Assembly: GCA_017442155.1 (NCBI GenBank)
Contig: JAFSAU010000012.1
Span: 20,569 to 84,568 of the forward strand
Source of the DNA: Clostridia bacterium
GTDB taxonomy: Bacteria > Bacillota > Clostridia > UMGS1883 > UMGS1540
Length of the DNA stretch: 64,000 bases
Reading direction: 5' to 3'
The notes under the pieces were generated by a model that was given only the letters and a program-made list of their open reading frames with translations, ran no database searches and was not told the origin of the DNA. Shown one piece after another: positions 46,595-56,900 of the stretch; the first letter of the stretch is position 1; every line of letters starts with the position of its first letter. Both the position numbers and the translations under genes were made by a program.

Positions 46595-46894
46595 ATGGCA
46601 GACATGATGCAAAAGTACGAAACGATTTTTGTCCTGGATGCTGCTCTTTCCGAGGAAGAAACCACGGCTCTGCAGGAAAAGTTCACTGCTCTCATTGCGG
46701 GCGCAGGCGAAGTTGAGAATGTGGATGTGTGGGGAAAGAGACGTCTTGCGTACCCCATCAACTACAAGACTGAGGGTTACTATGTGCTCGTAAACTTTAA
46801 GGCACCTGTGGATTTCCCCAGAGAGCTGGACCGTGTTTACGGCATCACAGAAGGCGTTCTTCGCACAATTATCGTACGTCGCGAAGAAGAGTAA
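46595..46894 (+). CDS. rpsF: Small ribosomal subunit protein bS6
   Basis: A 99-aa S6 with KYETIFVLDAALSEEETTAL, the GKRRLAYPINYKTEGYYVL strand pair and the C-terminal ITEGVLRTIIVRREEE. The ATG at 46595 follows AAGGAGGTG. It is first in the classic rpsF-ssb-rpsR transcript, where S6 and S18 form a heterodimer. Confidence 0.96.
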   Translation: MADMMQKYETIFVLDAALSEEETTALQEKFTALIAGAGEVENVDVWGKRRLAYPINYKTEGYYVLVNFKAPVDFPRELDRVYGITEGVLRTIIVRREEE

Positions 46895-46909
46895 AGGAGG
46901 GTTTTGGAG

Positions 46910-47332
46910 ATGCTGAACAAAGCGATTTTAGTCGGTCGGCTGACCAAAGACCCGGAGCTTCGCTCCACCCAGAGCGGTGTATCCGTTGTTTCCTTTTCTG
47001 TTGCAGTAACGAGAAGTTATGCGCGGCAGGGCGAGGAACGGCAGACGGATTTCATTAACTGTGTTGCTTTTCGGAATACGGCGGATTTCATTTCCCGTTA
47101 TTTTTCCAAGGGTAGCATGATTGGTGTGGATGGCTCCATTCAGACCCGTACCTGGGATGACCAGGAAGGGAAGCGCCACTGGGTAACTGAAGTTATGGTA
47201 AATGAGGCGCATTTTGTGGAGAGCAAGCGTGACAGTGCGGCCGCAGGCGGCACAATGGAACCTGTCGGCGGCGGGGCGGACCTTCCGATGGAATTCGGTC
47301 CCGATGCCACAGATGACGATTTGCCCTTCTAA
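46910..47332 (+). CDS. ssb: Single-stranded DNA-binding protein
   Basis: A 140-aa SSB. The OB fold starts MLNKAILVGRLTKDPELRST and includes FINCVAFRNTADFISRYFSKG. The Gly-rich linker is short, and the acidic tip DDDLPF recruits partner proteins. I start it at the ATG at 46910 after AAAGGAGG. It lies between rpsF and rpsR, as in most Firmicutes. Confidence 0.96.
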   Translation: MLNKAILVGRLTKDPELRSTQSGVSVVSFSVAVTRSYARQGEERQTDFINCVAFRNTADFISRYFSKGSMIGVDGSIQTRTWDDQEGKRHWVTEVMVNEAHFVESKRDSAAAGGTMEPVGGGADLPMEFGPDATDDDLPF

Positions 47333-47356
47333 GACGATCAGAAAGGAGAAAATATC

Positions 47357-47605
47357 ATGGATAAGGAAAGAACTGAAAGACCCTATCGCAGCCGCAAGGC
47401 CAAGAAAAAGGTCTGCGTATTCTGCGCTGACAAAGTTGAACATATCGACTATAAGGATGTTGCACGTCTCCGCCGTTTCATTTCTGACAGAGGCAAGATT
47501 CTGCCCCGTCGAATGACCGGCACCTGTGCAAAGCATCAGCGTCAGCTGACAACGGAAATCAAGCGTGCAAGACAGATTGCACTGCTTCCCTTTACTTCCG
47601 AGTAA
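47357..47605 (+). CDS. rpsR: Small ribosomal subunit protein bS18
   Basis: An 82-aa S18 with a basic N-terminus, the C-x-x-C pair in [17 protein letters not shown], which suggests the zinc-binding form, and [24 protein letters not shown] precedes the ATG. It is the last gene of the rpsF transcript. A weak G/C hairpin (about 47614-47633) follows before tRNA-Asp. Confidence 0.96.
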   Translation: MDKERTERPYRSRKAKKKVCVFCADKVEHIDYKDVARLRRFISDRGKILPRRMTGTCAKHQRQLTTEIKRARQIALLPFTSE

Positions 47606-47638
47606 AAAAATCGGGGCGCAGTTTTGCGTCCCTTATAC

Positions 47639-47715
47639 GGCCCGGTAGTTCAGTTGGTTAGAACGCCAGCCTGTCACGCTGGAGGTCGTGGGTTCGAGCC
47701 CCATCCGGGTCGCCA
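47639..47715 (+). tRNA. tRNA-Asp (GTC)
   Basis: Acceptor GGCCCGG pairs with CCGGGTC, the anticodon loop is CTGTCAC with GTC, the T-loop is TTCGAGC, and CCA is encoded. Confidence 0.95.
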
Positions 47716-47717
47716 CG

Positions 47718-47750
47718 TCGGAACAAGTTTCGCTTGTTCCGATTTTTTTG
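47718..47750 (+). terminator. Terminator of tRNA-Asp
   Basis: A perfect 10-bp stem TCGGAACAAG (47718-47727) with 47733-47742 is followed by seven T's. Confidence 0.9.
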
Positions 47751-47948
47751 TGCAAAAAATCGGTCACTTGCTTCACTGTTCCTCCTTTTTCGTAAAAAGG
47801 CACGCTCGGCTCACCTGTTCATTTGTAAACGCACTCACGATGGCTCGCTGTCGCTACCACCTTTTTACGAGTAAGCCTTCGGTGTGGTGGCATCTAAACC
47901 GTTCGACTCTTCCAGAAAAAAGCATCGACATCGTCGGTGCTTTTTTCA
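47751..47948. other. Non-coding stretch with a second strong hairpin
   Basis: No gene is seen. It contains a small CCTTTTTCGTAAAAAGG hairpin near 47790 and a near-perfect 14-bp stem (47916-47929 with 47933-47946) ending in T's. The text GTTCGACTCTTCC at ~47901 resembles a tRNA T-arm and may be a tRNA-derived remnant. Confidence 0.5.
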
Positions 47949-48109
47949 ATGAATTGCCTGACGACACGAATTGAAATCAAAGATTTCATGAATTGAGCCT
48001 ACGGCTCATGAGTTGCACCTTCGGTGCATTAAAAGGCAATTCAATTCATGTTGCTTTTAGCAACAATTCATGGTGAAACTAATTTATGACAACGAAGTTG
48101 TCAATTCAT
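47949..48109. repeat. Multi-hairpin element bounded by ATGAATTG/CAATTCAT
   Basis: Five short perfect stems with 3-5 nt loops are strung together: GAAATC/GATTTC, GAGCC/GGCTC, GCACC/GGTGC, GTTGC/GCAAC and GACAAC/GTTGTC. The joiners are ATGAATTG or near copies in the left half and CAATTCAT in the right half, so the whole 161-bp unit is one inverted repeat with arms made of hairpins. No open frame covers it. Confidence 0.75.
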
Positions 48110-48198
48110 TATAAAATATCTTTATGGTTCTGCTTTTATTTTATCGTGTAACTTACTCAAAAAGTTATTTTATCTGTATTTTTTTATTATTTTTCACA

Positions 48199-48227
48199 TT
48201 GCTTTTTACAATCCTTTCTGTTATACT
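48199..48227 (+). promoter_or_regulatory. Promoter of the amidohydrolase gene
   Basis: TTGCTT (48199-48204), a 17-bp spacer and TATACT (48222-48227), 30 bp before the ATG. Confidence 0.65.
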
Positions 48228-48256
48228 GATTGCAAAACAGCGAAAGGAAGCAGAAA

Positions 48257-49021
48257 ATGAGAATTATTGATTTCCACACCCACCCCTTTATTACGGGGGA
48301 GGACAACATTAAACGATTCAAAGAAGCAGAGGATAACGACTGCCGGATAATCTGGGAGGATATGGACAGAGCCGGCATCGACGTTATTTGTGGTGTATTT
48401 CTGCCCAGAACCATGAAGCCGGGTCTGGAGGCGATGCTGGTGGCGAATAGCCAGGCTTTACAGTTTCATAAAGAGAATCCGGAAAGATATATACCGGGGA
48501 TTCAGATTAATCCCAATTTCATAAAAGAGTCCTGTGAAGAAGTGGAAAAGGCACATGCGGAGGGGGTTACGCTGATTGGAGAAATCAATCCCGTACGTAT
48601 GGGGTACGAAAAGTATTCAGAGAAAGGCTGCGTGGAAATACTGGAGTACGCGGCATCGCTGGGTATGACCGTCAGTTGTCACTCCACCACGGATGGGGAC
48701 ATGAACGCACTTGCCGAGGCACTGCCGCATATGCCCATCGTCAACGCACATCCCAATGAATATGCGGCACTTGAGGCACATATCCGCAGAATGAAAAAAT
48801 ACGAAAATGTGCATCTGGATTTGTCCGGTACGGGACTCTTTCGCTGGGGGCTTCTGCGGCATCTTATCAATGAAGTGGGGAAGGACAGAATTGTGTTTGG
48901 TACGGATTATCCGGTCTGTAATCCGGCTATGTATGTGTCCGGTGTCTGGTACGAAAAACTGACGGATGATGAATATGAAGCGGTGTTTCATAAAAACGCC
49001 GAGCGGCTTTTAGGACTGTAA
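48257..49021 (+). CDS. Amidohydrolase-2 family metal-dependent hydrolase
   Basis: A 254-aa TIM-barrel protein of the amidohydrolase-related (PF04909) family. The N-terminal metal motif is DFHTHP. Further ligands are likely in SCHSTTDGDMN, VNAHPNEYAAL and the catalytic Asp in VFGTDYPVCNP. Members decarboxylate or hydrolyse diverse small molecules, so the substrate cannot be inferred. The start at 48257 has AAAGGA upstream. It converges with an AraC gene. Confidence 0.85.
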   Translation: MRIIDFHTHPFITGEDNIKRFKEAEDNDCRIIWEDMDRAGIDVICGVFLPRTMKPGLEAMLVANSQALQFHKENPERYIPGIQINPNFIKESCEEVEKAHAEGVTLIGEINPVRMGYEKYSEKGCVEILEYAASLGMTVSCHSTTDGDMNALAEALPHMPIVNAHPNEYAALEAHIRRMKKYENVHLDLSGTGLFRWGLLRHLINEVGKDRIVFGTDYPVCNPAMYVSGVWYEKLTDDEYEAVFHKNAERLLGL

Positions 49022-49036
49022 AAACAGAAGATAAAA

Positions 49037-49089
49037 AAGAGGACGTATTGCAAAACGTGAAGAAGCGCAGTTTGGGGTACGTCCTTTTG
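49037..49089. terminator. Probable bidirectional terminator
   Basis: AGAGGACGTA (near 49038-49047) pairs with TACGTCCTTT (near 49078-49087) across a long loop between two convergent genes. Confidence 0.5.
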
Positions 49090-49102
49090 ATGTGCGGATT
49101 TT

Positions 49103-49960
49103 TCAATTGAAATACAGGACATCCTCTGACTGCCCGTGCATCTGCCGGAGAAACCCCTTGAACTTCCGCGGAGAAAGACCGGTTGCTGTTTTGAAAAAAT
49201 AGGAGAAGTAATTCGGGTCGTCAATGCCGATGGCGGCGGCAACGTCGGTCGAAGGCAAATCGGTATCGGCAAGCAGCTGAATCGCTTTCTCCAACCGTAA
49301 ATCGTTATAGTATTTTATAGGGGAGACGCCAAAGGCCTTCTTGAATTTGCGCATAAAGTAATTCGGGTGCAGATACACCAGATTCGCCATAGAATCTATA
49401 GAAATATTTTCTGACAGATTTTCGGCCATGAAGGAGAGAACAGGCTTCCACGCGGAGGCATTTTTTGCACGCTTTTGCAGATTCTCAAAATAAATGGCCA
49501 GAATTTCTGCCATTTTTGAGACGCGGTTTAGCTGATAGCTGATGGAATTGGTAAAACCGGGGTCGTGCAGAAAGGAATCGAAACAAGCCTCCAACCGTTC
49601 CCAGTCTGTAATGGTGATAACATAATTTTCAGGTGACAAATCAAAAAAATCAAAAACACTTTCGTTCTCGTCGTTAAAGTACATGGAAAGATTCCCTTCC
49701 ACAGCCTTCAGCTCTTTGGAAATCGTGGCATATTGAAAATAAGGCGTATTTTTCGGAAAAAAAGCCAGCTGGTGAGGGCCTACAATATGGGTTTTGTCAT
49801 TGATAGAGTAAATGAGTTCCCCCTCGTATATGTACAGATAAAAATTAACGGTAGATGTAAGCCGTCCGTTGTCCCGGGCAGTGGGGATAAACGTTTTGAT
49901 GTCACTGGGGTGGATAGACATGCGCCGAATGATATAATCCGAGTTGGTATCAAGTACCAT
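49103..49960 (-). CDS. AraC-family regulator (next to GH20-like gene)
   Basis: A 285-aa regulator with an N-terminal cupin-like sensor (LYIYEGELIYSINDKTHIV, then GPHQLAFFPKNTPYF) and two C-terminal HTH motifs (SIDSMANLVYLHPNYFMRKF and PSTDVAAAIGIDDPNYFSYFF) ending SPRKFKGFLRQM. GGGAGG precedes the ATG. It is divergent from the GH20-like gene at 50165, which it probably activates in response to a hexosaminide (inference). Confidence 0.92.
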   Translation of the reverse strand: MVLDTNSDYIIRRMSIHPSDIKTFIPTARDNGRLTSTVNFYLYIYEGELIYSINDKTHIVGPHQLAFFPKNTPYFQYATISKELKAVEGNLSMYFNDENESVFDFFDLSPENYVITITDWERLEACFDSFLHDPGFTNSISYQLNRVSKMAEILAIYFENLQKRAKNASAWKPVLSFMAENLSENISIDSMANLVYLHPNYFMRKFKKAFGVSPIKYYNDLRLEKAIQLLADTDLPSTDVAAAIGIDDPNYFSYFFKTATGLSPRKFKGFLRQMHGQSEDVLYFN

Positions 49961-50092
49961 TTTGTACGCCTCCCTGCAAATGATGTTTTTATTTCTAATG
50001 TTTTTTTAAAAGTGCGAAATAAAGCGAATTCCAAGCCGAGGGAAAACAGGTAAAGGGGTTATTTTATCTAAGAAAATCGTTTCAAAGTTCTA

Positions 50093-50121
50093 TTGTTATT
50101 TTGATTATAGCATGATATCAT
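50093..50121 (+). promoter_or_regulatory. Promoter of the GH20-like gene
   Basis: TTGTTA (50093-50098), a 17-bp spacer and TATCAT (50116-50121), 43 bp before the ATG. Confidence 0.6.
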
Positions 50122-50164
50122 AAACTTGTCAATAAAATTTTTGCAAAAAAGCGGAGACACGGTT

Positions 50165-52285
50165 ATGAGTGAAAAATTTATTATCACATCAGATGTGCGC
50201 GTGACTGCACCCTTTGGAACGGCAGCCGCACAGCAGTTTTGTAAGCTTGTGCACAGGAAATTCGGTTTGATGGTGGAGTATACGGAGGAAGCGGCAGAAA
50301 TTCAGATTAAACGCGAGATAATGCCGCCGGAAGCCTTCCGTCTCCTTATCAGCAAAACCGGAGCAGAAATCACAGCGGGGGATATGCAGGGTGAAATGTA
50401 CGGCCTTGTTGCCCTGTTTCAAAGAATGAAAGAAGAAGACGGCACGGTATTTGCAGAGGCGACAGACTGTAGCGAAGCACCCTATAAAGAAATTCGCGGT
50501 GTGCACCTGATGCCGCCTGCACCTTGCGAAATTGAGGAATTTAAAACGCTTTTGGATGTACTGAGCATGTTGCGGCTCAACACCGTAATTATCGAGGTGG
50601 GCGGCAGCATGGAGCTTACCCGGCATCCGCGCGTAAACGAGGCCTGGCAGATGTTCTGCCGGATTTTGCAGGAAGAATTTCCCGGTGGTCCGCAGAACAT
50701 GCAGTGGGCATATAAGTACTGGAAGGATTCTCCACACACCTTGAATGCCGGAGGCCGCATTCTTACAAAAGCGCAGATGCGGGAAATTGTAGAATACGCA
50801 AAAAAACTTGGGATGAACGTTATTCCGGAAATTCAGGCACTGAGCCATGTGTATTATCTGACACTGGCGTACCGGGATATTGCCGAGGACCCGCTTGATG
50901 TTTTTCCGGACACCTACTGCCCGTCCAATGAAAAAAGCTATGAAATCTATTTCGACGTGGCAGAAGAAATTATAGAGGTGTTTGAACCCCGGATGGTTTC
51001 CATCGGTCATGACGAAGTTCGTTCTATGGGCGAATGTGAAAAGTGCCGGGGAAAAAGCGGGCATGAACTGCTGGCCTACGAAATCAACCGTTTGTATACG
51101 TTTTATAAAGAAAAGAACATTCGTATTTGTATGTGGGCGGAGAAGCTTATGGAGCCGACGAAGTTTGGCAGCCGTAAGCTGGGCGGCGCATCGATTGAAC
51201 GTGAGGATGAATTTGGCAGAAAATGGCACATGCCGGCAACATATAAAGCTATTGATAAAATCCCGCAGGACATTCTGATGATTGACTGGCTGCATATGAT
51301 GACGCCCAAGTCTCAGGAAGATTTTGTGGCACGGAATATGGATGTGATTTATGGAAATGTCCACGGTCCTTTGTTCGGAGGCTGGCCCGAGCGAATCCGG
51401 CAGGCAAAGGGTGCAATCGTATCGACCTGGTGTCCGCCGACGGAAAAGGCACTTGCCCGGGATGGTTTGCTTCTGGATATTGTATATACAGCTGAAATGC
51501 TCTGGCACTCCGGGTATGATGACAGTAAATACGATGTTTTTCTGCAGAACGCTTTCCGCACCTTAGAGGACGTCCGTTGTATCTTCGGACAAAGGAGGGC
51601 GACCGCTTTTGGCGATGCATCCCTTCTTTACAGGGGAGACGGGGAAGACATTTTTGACGGCACAGGGGCTGTGTCAGCGTCTGGCGAAGCAGAAAAGCTT
51701 CTCCATCGCTTCGGTAGAATGGGCGGGGTGCCGATAAAGGGAGAGCACCTGCATATTGTGGCCGATAAAGAGGCAAAGGAGCTGATTTTTGTCAGTGCCT
51801 ACAGAAAGCCGGAAGCGTATTATCCCAGTTATAACTGGATGGTGGTGCCGGGGTATGCGGATGGACAGTATGAAGGCTGTTACGAAAGTGTGACCCTGCC
51901 GCGATGGAACGGCGCATCCTTCGCTGTAATTTATACGGACGGCACAATTGAAATGGTGAATATGACCTATGGTGTGTGCACGGCAGATTTACATATGAAC
52001 TGGACGAGAAAGGCTGAAACATCCTCTGCAAATGTCAGTGAAATTGATATGGTGGACAAAGCAGACGCGAAAAAGAGGGATGGTTTCGCAGCCTACTCGG
52101 TGGATGACAGGTGGCAGTATGCCGTGGCATACAAGGCCTCTCCGGCGAAAAACGGGGAGGAAACAGTCTATGTGTATCGCTGGGAAAATCCCCATCCGGA
52201 AAAGAGAATCAAGGAGATTTACGGGATGAATACCACGCGGGATAAGGAACAGGCACTGCTTCTTTACGCGATTGCGTATATGTAG
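50165..52285 (+). CDS. GH20-like beta-hexosaminidase
   Basis: A 706-aa cytoplasmic glycoside hydrolase. The N-terminal GH20b-type domain (about 1-110) precedes a barrel with IRGVHLMPPAPCEIEEF, LRLNTVIIEVGG, LGMNVIPEIQALSHVYYL and the catalytic Asp-Glu pair in VSIGHDEVRSMGEC. A C-terminal beta region follows after ~560. The HDE motif is a variant of the classical GH20 HxGGDE, and there is no signal peptide. It may therefore act on imported oligosaccharides with N-acetylhexosamine ends. GGAG lies nine bases before the ATG. It is divergent from an AraC gene. Confidence 0.8.
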   Translation: MSEKFIITSDVRVTAPFGTAAAQQFCKLVHRKFGLMVEYTEEAAEIQIKREIMPPEAFRLLISKTGAEITAGDMQGEMYGLVALFQRMKEEDGTVFAEATDCSEAPYKEIRGVHLMPPAPCEIEEFKTLLDVLSMLRLNTVIIEVGGSMELTRHPRVNEAWQMFCRILQEEFPGGPQNMQWAYKYWKDSPHTLNAGGRILTKAQMREIVEYAKKLGMNVIPEIQALSHVYYLTLAYRDIAEDPLDVFPDTYCPSNEKSYEIYFDVAEEIIEVFEPRMVSIGHDEVRSMGECEKCRGKSGHELLAYEINRLYTFYKEKNIRICMWAEKLMEPTKFGSRKLGGASIEREDEFGRKWHMPATYKAIDKIPQDILMIDWLHMMTPKSQEDFVARNMDVIYGNVHGPLFGGWPERIRQAKGAIVSTWCPPTEKALARDGLLLDIVYTAEMLWHSGYDDSKYDVFLQNAFRTLEDVRCIFGQRRATAFGDASLLYRGDGEDIFDGTGAVSASGEAEKLLHRFGRMGGVPIKGEHLHIVADKEAKELIFVSAYRKPEAYYPSYNWMVVPGYADGQYEGCYESVTLPRWNGASFAVIYTDGTIEMVNMTYGVCTADLHMNWTRKAETSSANVSEIDMVDKADAKKRDGFAAYSVDDRWQYAVAYKASPAKNGEETVYVYRWENPHPEKRIKEIYGMNTTRDKEQALLLYAIAYM

Positions 52286-52441
52286 TGGTGTAAGGGAATC
52301 TCCGGGGACAGTCAATATGTGCAGGGCGGAGGGTCTGGTGCCCGCCTGTTCTGCGGAAGGGTGTGATGCAAAAACGATTTGTTCCGGGTGCGGGGCATCC
52401 AAAGAGATAAGAAGCATAAAAAGAAATGGAGGAACAAAATT

Positions 52442-53956
52442 ATGAAAAAAATGGTAGGAATTTTTCTGGCACTGACTATGGCACTGTCGATGTTTGCGGG
52501 ATTTACAGTCTCGGCGACTGGTGCGGAACCAATCGTTAAAAACGGCGATTTTGAAGATGCAGAAAATACGGCATGGACAATACCGGAAGGCGTTGGAAGC
52601 ATATGTGTAGAAGCCGCATACGGTGCATCCGGAAACGGACTGAAAATGGTTGGATTCAACAATTCTGGCATATCAACGCAAAAGGTAAAATTAAATCCGG
52701 GCAAATACATGATTTCTGCACAGCTTAAGATAACAAATGCCGGACACACAGATGGAGAAGGGAAGCCTGTTAACAGCAGTGCAAACTGGCAAGTTTATCT
52801 TAACGGTACAGAAAGAGCATTTACCCAGAGTTACTGGATTGGCATATCCGGCATCACAGAAGATTGGAAAACAGTCGTCAAAGAGTTTACGGTAACGGAA
52901 GAAAATACAGAAGTACAGATTCAGCTTCGTGCTTCAAATAGTAATACCTATGGAGAAACGGTTTTCTGGGATAACATTATAATCACAGAAATTGATATGC
53001 GCGAACTTATTTCAATAGAACGGGCTACATGCACCGGAGGATGGACAGGAAAAAACGGGACTTTGACCTTTACTTCGGATGGGGCCATGAGTGTTACAGG
53101 ACATGCCAACGGCAGTTATGCAGAAGCCGGAGGTCTGGCCCTTACTCCGGGCACCACGTACAGACTTGCGTTTCAGTGGAAAACAAATTCCATGAACAAA
53201 ACTCGTCCCACTGTGAAAGTTTTTTCTACTTATACAGTGAATGAAGCTACCAGCAAAACATATTTTACCATGGAAGCCGGAGAGTCGATAAAATATACGG
53301 ATTACTCAAGTTCATTGAAGAATCCGGTGAAGGCAGTGCTTGGTGGTTCGCTTGATGAGGTAACAAACACAACGTCTTTTAAGGACTATGTTGTTTACTT
53401 TACCGTTCCGAATTTCAGTACAGCAAGTGTGTACAACACAACTACAGTCTGGATTGGACAATCCGGTTATTATAATTCGGGTCTTGAACAAGCTGATTGG
53501 GCAACTGTCGAAATAGATAATGTATCTCTGAAAGAAGATTACGATGAAATTACATTCTTTGATGTAAGCGGCGAACAGCTTACAGAAATACCACAAGCAG
53601 GAACAGTAACAGCCCGGATTCACCTTGGAGGTGCAGGTACGGCAGATGCCATCGTAAACCGCGGTGTTTTGGCAGCAGCATATGCGGATAATACTGCAAA
53701 GCAGCTTGTAGACGTAAAAGCAGATACTGTGGCAAGCGGCAAAAAACTTACGGAACTGGGTCTTACGGTGACAGAAACAGATCAAACGTATATGCCTGCT
53801 GCAAACGTAATTGTACCGCAGACGGTGGAGTATACGTTTGATGTGGCAACACTGGAAGCGGATGATATCAGCGTATATCTCTGGGAGTCCGTTTCAGGCA
53901 TGAAACCCGTTGAAAAGGCAACCATCAGCGTAGCCGCAGCGGGTGCTGCAGAATAA
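52442..53956 (+). CDS. Secreted protein with two CBM-like beta-sandwich domains
   Basis: A 504-aa exported protein. A signal peptide (about 1-28, ending TVSATG) is followed by a CBM4/9-like domain (EPIVKNGDFEDAENTAWTI to VFWDNIIITEI, about 30-185) and a second similar domain (about 190-375, ending ATVEIDNVSLKED). The C-terminal region (about 376-504) is beta-rich and unlike any family I recognise. There is no catalytic or anchoring domain, so it may be a released binding protein, or it may associate with the SLH enzymes encoded directly downstream (27 bp). GGAGGA precedes the ATG. Confidence 0.8.
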   Translation: MKKMVGIFLALTMALSMFAGFTVSATGAEPIVKNGDFEDAENTAWTIPEGVGSICVEAAYGASGNGLKMVGFNNSGISTQKVKLNPGKYMISAQLKITNAGHTDGEGKPVNSSANWQVYLNGTERAFTQSYWIGISGITEDWKTVVKEFTVTEENTEVQIQLRASNSNTYGETVFWDNIIITEIDMRELISIERATCTGGWTGKNGTLTFTSDGAMSVTGHANGSYAEAGGLALTPGTTYRLAFQWKTNSMNKTRPTVKVFSTYTVNEATSKTYFTMEAGESIKYTDYSSSLKNPVKAVLGGSLDEVTNTTSFKDYVVYFTVPNFSTASVYNTTTVWIGQSGYYNSGLEQADWATVEIDNVSLKEDYDEITFFDVSGEQLTEIPQAGTVTARIHLGGAGTADAIVNRGVLAAAYADNTAKQLVDVKADTVASGKKLTELGLTVTETDQTYMPAANVIVPQTVEYTFDVATLEADDISVYLWESVSGMKPVEKATISVAAAGAAE

Positions 53957-53983
53957 TAAATTGACTTTTAGGAGGTACTTTGT

Positions 53984-56900
53984 ATGAAGAAAAAACTTTT
54001 ATGTGTTCTACTGGCGGCATTCTATCTGATAGCGGGGCTTTCGCTTTCAGTGGGAGCGGCAGACGTGGAGCATGTCATAAACGGTAGCTTTGAAACCATA
54101 AAAGCAGATGGCAAGGCAGACGGCTGGGGTCTGAAAGGCACAGTCGGAAGTGACGTCATGTTTGAGAAAGATGCCGCTCATGACGGCGAAAAGGGCGCAC
54201 ACATGAAAACAAGCGGCAACGCCGTGTTCGTCTCCCAGCGTATCGAAACGCTGGTACCGGGTGCTACCTATACCTTATCTGCATGGCTTAAGGTTATTGC
54301 CATGGAAGGTAATGGGGCAGAAATGAAGCTGGAATTCTACGGCAGCGACGGCGGAAGCGTCGGCTATCAGAACTTCCAGTACGGACAGAAAAATGCAGAC
54401 AACACATGGGGGCAGGTATCTAAGGGTTTTACAGTTCCTGCAGGCACGGCTTATGCTTCTCTGCTTGTTCGTAACACCAAATCTACTGCGGAGCTTTACT
54501 GGGACGCTATTTCCATTGTAGGCGAAGGCGATGCTTCGGCAGCCGCCACCCAAACACCGTCTGCAACCACAAAGCCCGCTACCACAACTACAACCACCAC
54601 AACCGGCGCACCCGTTGAAGGGGTAGAACATGTTGTAAACGGCGGCTTTGAAACCGTTAAAGATGGCAAGCCGGAAGGATGGGGCGTTGGCGGAAAAGCC
54701 GGAACAACCTTAATCTTTGACAAGACTGCGGCTTATGAAGGCCAGGCCGGGGCTGCCATGAAGCCCAGTGGCAAGGCGGTACATGTTTCCCAGCGTCTTA
54801 CCTCTCTCATCCCCGGCAAGGAATATACGTTCAGCGGATGGCTGAAGGTTATCTCCATGGAAGGCGCAGGGGCTGAAATCAAGCTTGAATTTTACGGCGG
54901 CGACGGCAAGGGGACGGGAAATGCAAGAAAGTCCTATGACCAGAATGCTGCAGACAATACATGGAAAAACATTACATTTAATTTCACTGTACCGGAAGGA
55001 ACGGAATATGCTTCCTTCCTCGTAAGAAATACGAAAACAGCAGGCGAGCTGTACTGGGACAGCGTTTCCATCATAGGCGAGGGACAGGCAGCTACCCAGC
55101 CTGCGGCAGGAATTACCGGAACGACCGCTAAGGAGGAAAAAGAGGAAGAGGACAGATTCTCCCAGTATGTTCCTATGCCGGAAACCTCCGAAGAGCTCAT
55201 TCGAAACGGCGGCTTTGAAGAGCTTACCGACGATGGAAAGGGTCTGCAATCTTGGACTGCACAAAACGGTTGGGGCACTACCCAAGACGCCTTTAACATT
55301 TCCCTGACGCATGACGTAGTTCACAGCGGCGAAACTGCCGTACACGTAAAGGCAACCAGCGCAAACCCCTGGATTAAGCAGAATATCAATAACCCGGTGG
55401 CAGGTGCTACCTACCAGGCAAACATCTGGTATAAGATTGACAGCTCCACCGCACAGCCGGGCTTTAAGATTGAATGGTACAAAAATGATGCCGAAACCGG
55501 CAAGGCGAAGTACATCAATGGTGTTTGGGTCCGGCATCCACCGCAGAACACCACCACCGACGGCTGGGTACGCTATTCCTACGACTTTACTGTACCGGAA
55601 GCCTGCGACTTCATCACCTACTACGTACGTCTCTATACCGCAAGCGAAGAGTTTGACGTATACTTTGACGATGCTTCCTGCTACATTATCAAGGATGCAC
55701 CCAAGTACCCCGCAAAGCTTTCTACCGACGAAATTTTCTACTACAGTGATATGTTTGAAGGCCGTGCTACGGTAACCTTTAATTATAACGACTTCCCGAA
55801 CGTGGCCGGCGCAGATGTTTCTCTTAAAAAGGACGGTACCGCGATTGAAAGCACCTATCTTTCCGGCTACGGTGTAAACGAAGCGATCTGGCGTTTCCCT
55901 CTCGGCAAGATGGTGGAAAAGGATGCCTATACCCTGGAGGTTATCACAAAGGATGCAAATGGTAATCCCGTAGGCGACCCGATTTGCGAAACCATCCATA
56001 AGTATCCCCGCCCCGCTACTATGGCGGCAGACGGCACGATGCTCGTAGACGGCAAGCCCTTCTATCCGGTATTCGTATACCATATGTATCAGCAGGATTT
56101 GAAGCATGCTCCGGAATATGGTATCAACACAAGTCAGGCGCAGAACGGCACGACTTTAGGCCCGCTGAAGCAGTATCTGGACGAAGCACAGAAATACGGC
56201 GTAAAGTGTCTCGTTCCCTTGTATCGCGACATGAAGCCCGCTGGTCACCCGGATAACGTAGCGAATACCACAGAGGTTATTAATGGACTGAAAGATCATC
56301 CGGCTCTCCTTGCTTGGATGGTTATGGACGAGGCGACTTCACACTGGCCGGACAGATGGGATCTCTTCTACGCTTCCTATAAGCTGATTCGTGACCTTGA
56401 CCCGGATCACCCGGTATATATGCTCCAGAATAACAGCGAGCAATTTAAACAGATTGGAAAATATACGGATATTCTGGCGTATGACCCGTATCCGCCTGCA
56501 AATGTGAACTTTGCACAGCGTGTTACGGAGTATACTGAAATCGGTGTGGACGGTGTCGAATACGAAAAGCCGTTATGGTGTCTTAACAAGGCATACGGCA
56601 GAACACTTTATTGGGATGAATCCAATCCTGCGTCCAGAGGCTTGGTCACCGTTATGGAAGAGCGTAACCTCTGGTACCAGGCACTGATGGCAGACGCCTC
56701 GGTTGCGGGTTATTACAGTTACAGTGATTGTATCGTTCTCCCTGAGAAGGTGCCGATGCACGAAACCTGGCTGCATGAAGGTCTTACCGAATTTGCTAAA
56801 GAGGAAATGGGCGAATCTTACGCCTACTTCCTGGAGCATAAGTACCCGACCTTTACGGAAGTAAGAAACAACGACGAATGGCACTCCGCTTGGGTCAAAG

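Noticed and set aside
47624..47974. 116-aa frame over tRNA-Asp and following hairpins
   Set aside because: The first part is a translated tRNA and the rest crosses two terminators.
47949..48109. CRISPR-like appearance of the hairpin array
   Set aside because: The repeated unit is only 8 bp and changes orientation; the intervening parts are palindromes, not spacers, and there are no cas genes.
50189..51508. 439-aa minus-strand frame opposite the GH20-like gene
   Set aside because: Antisense shadow; the sense strand has clear catalytic motifs.
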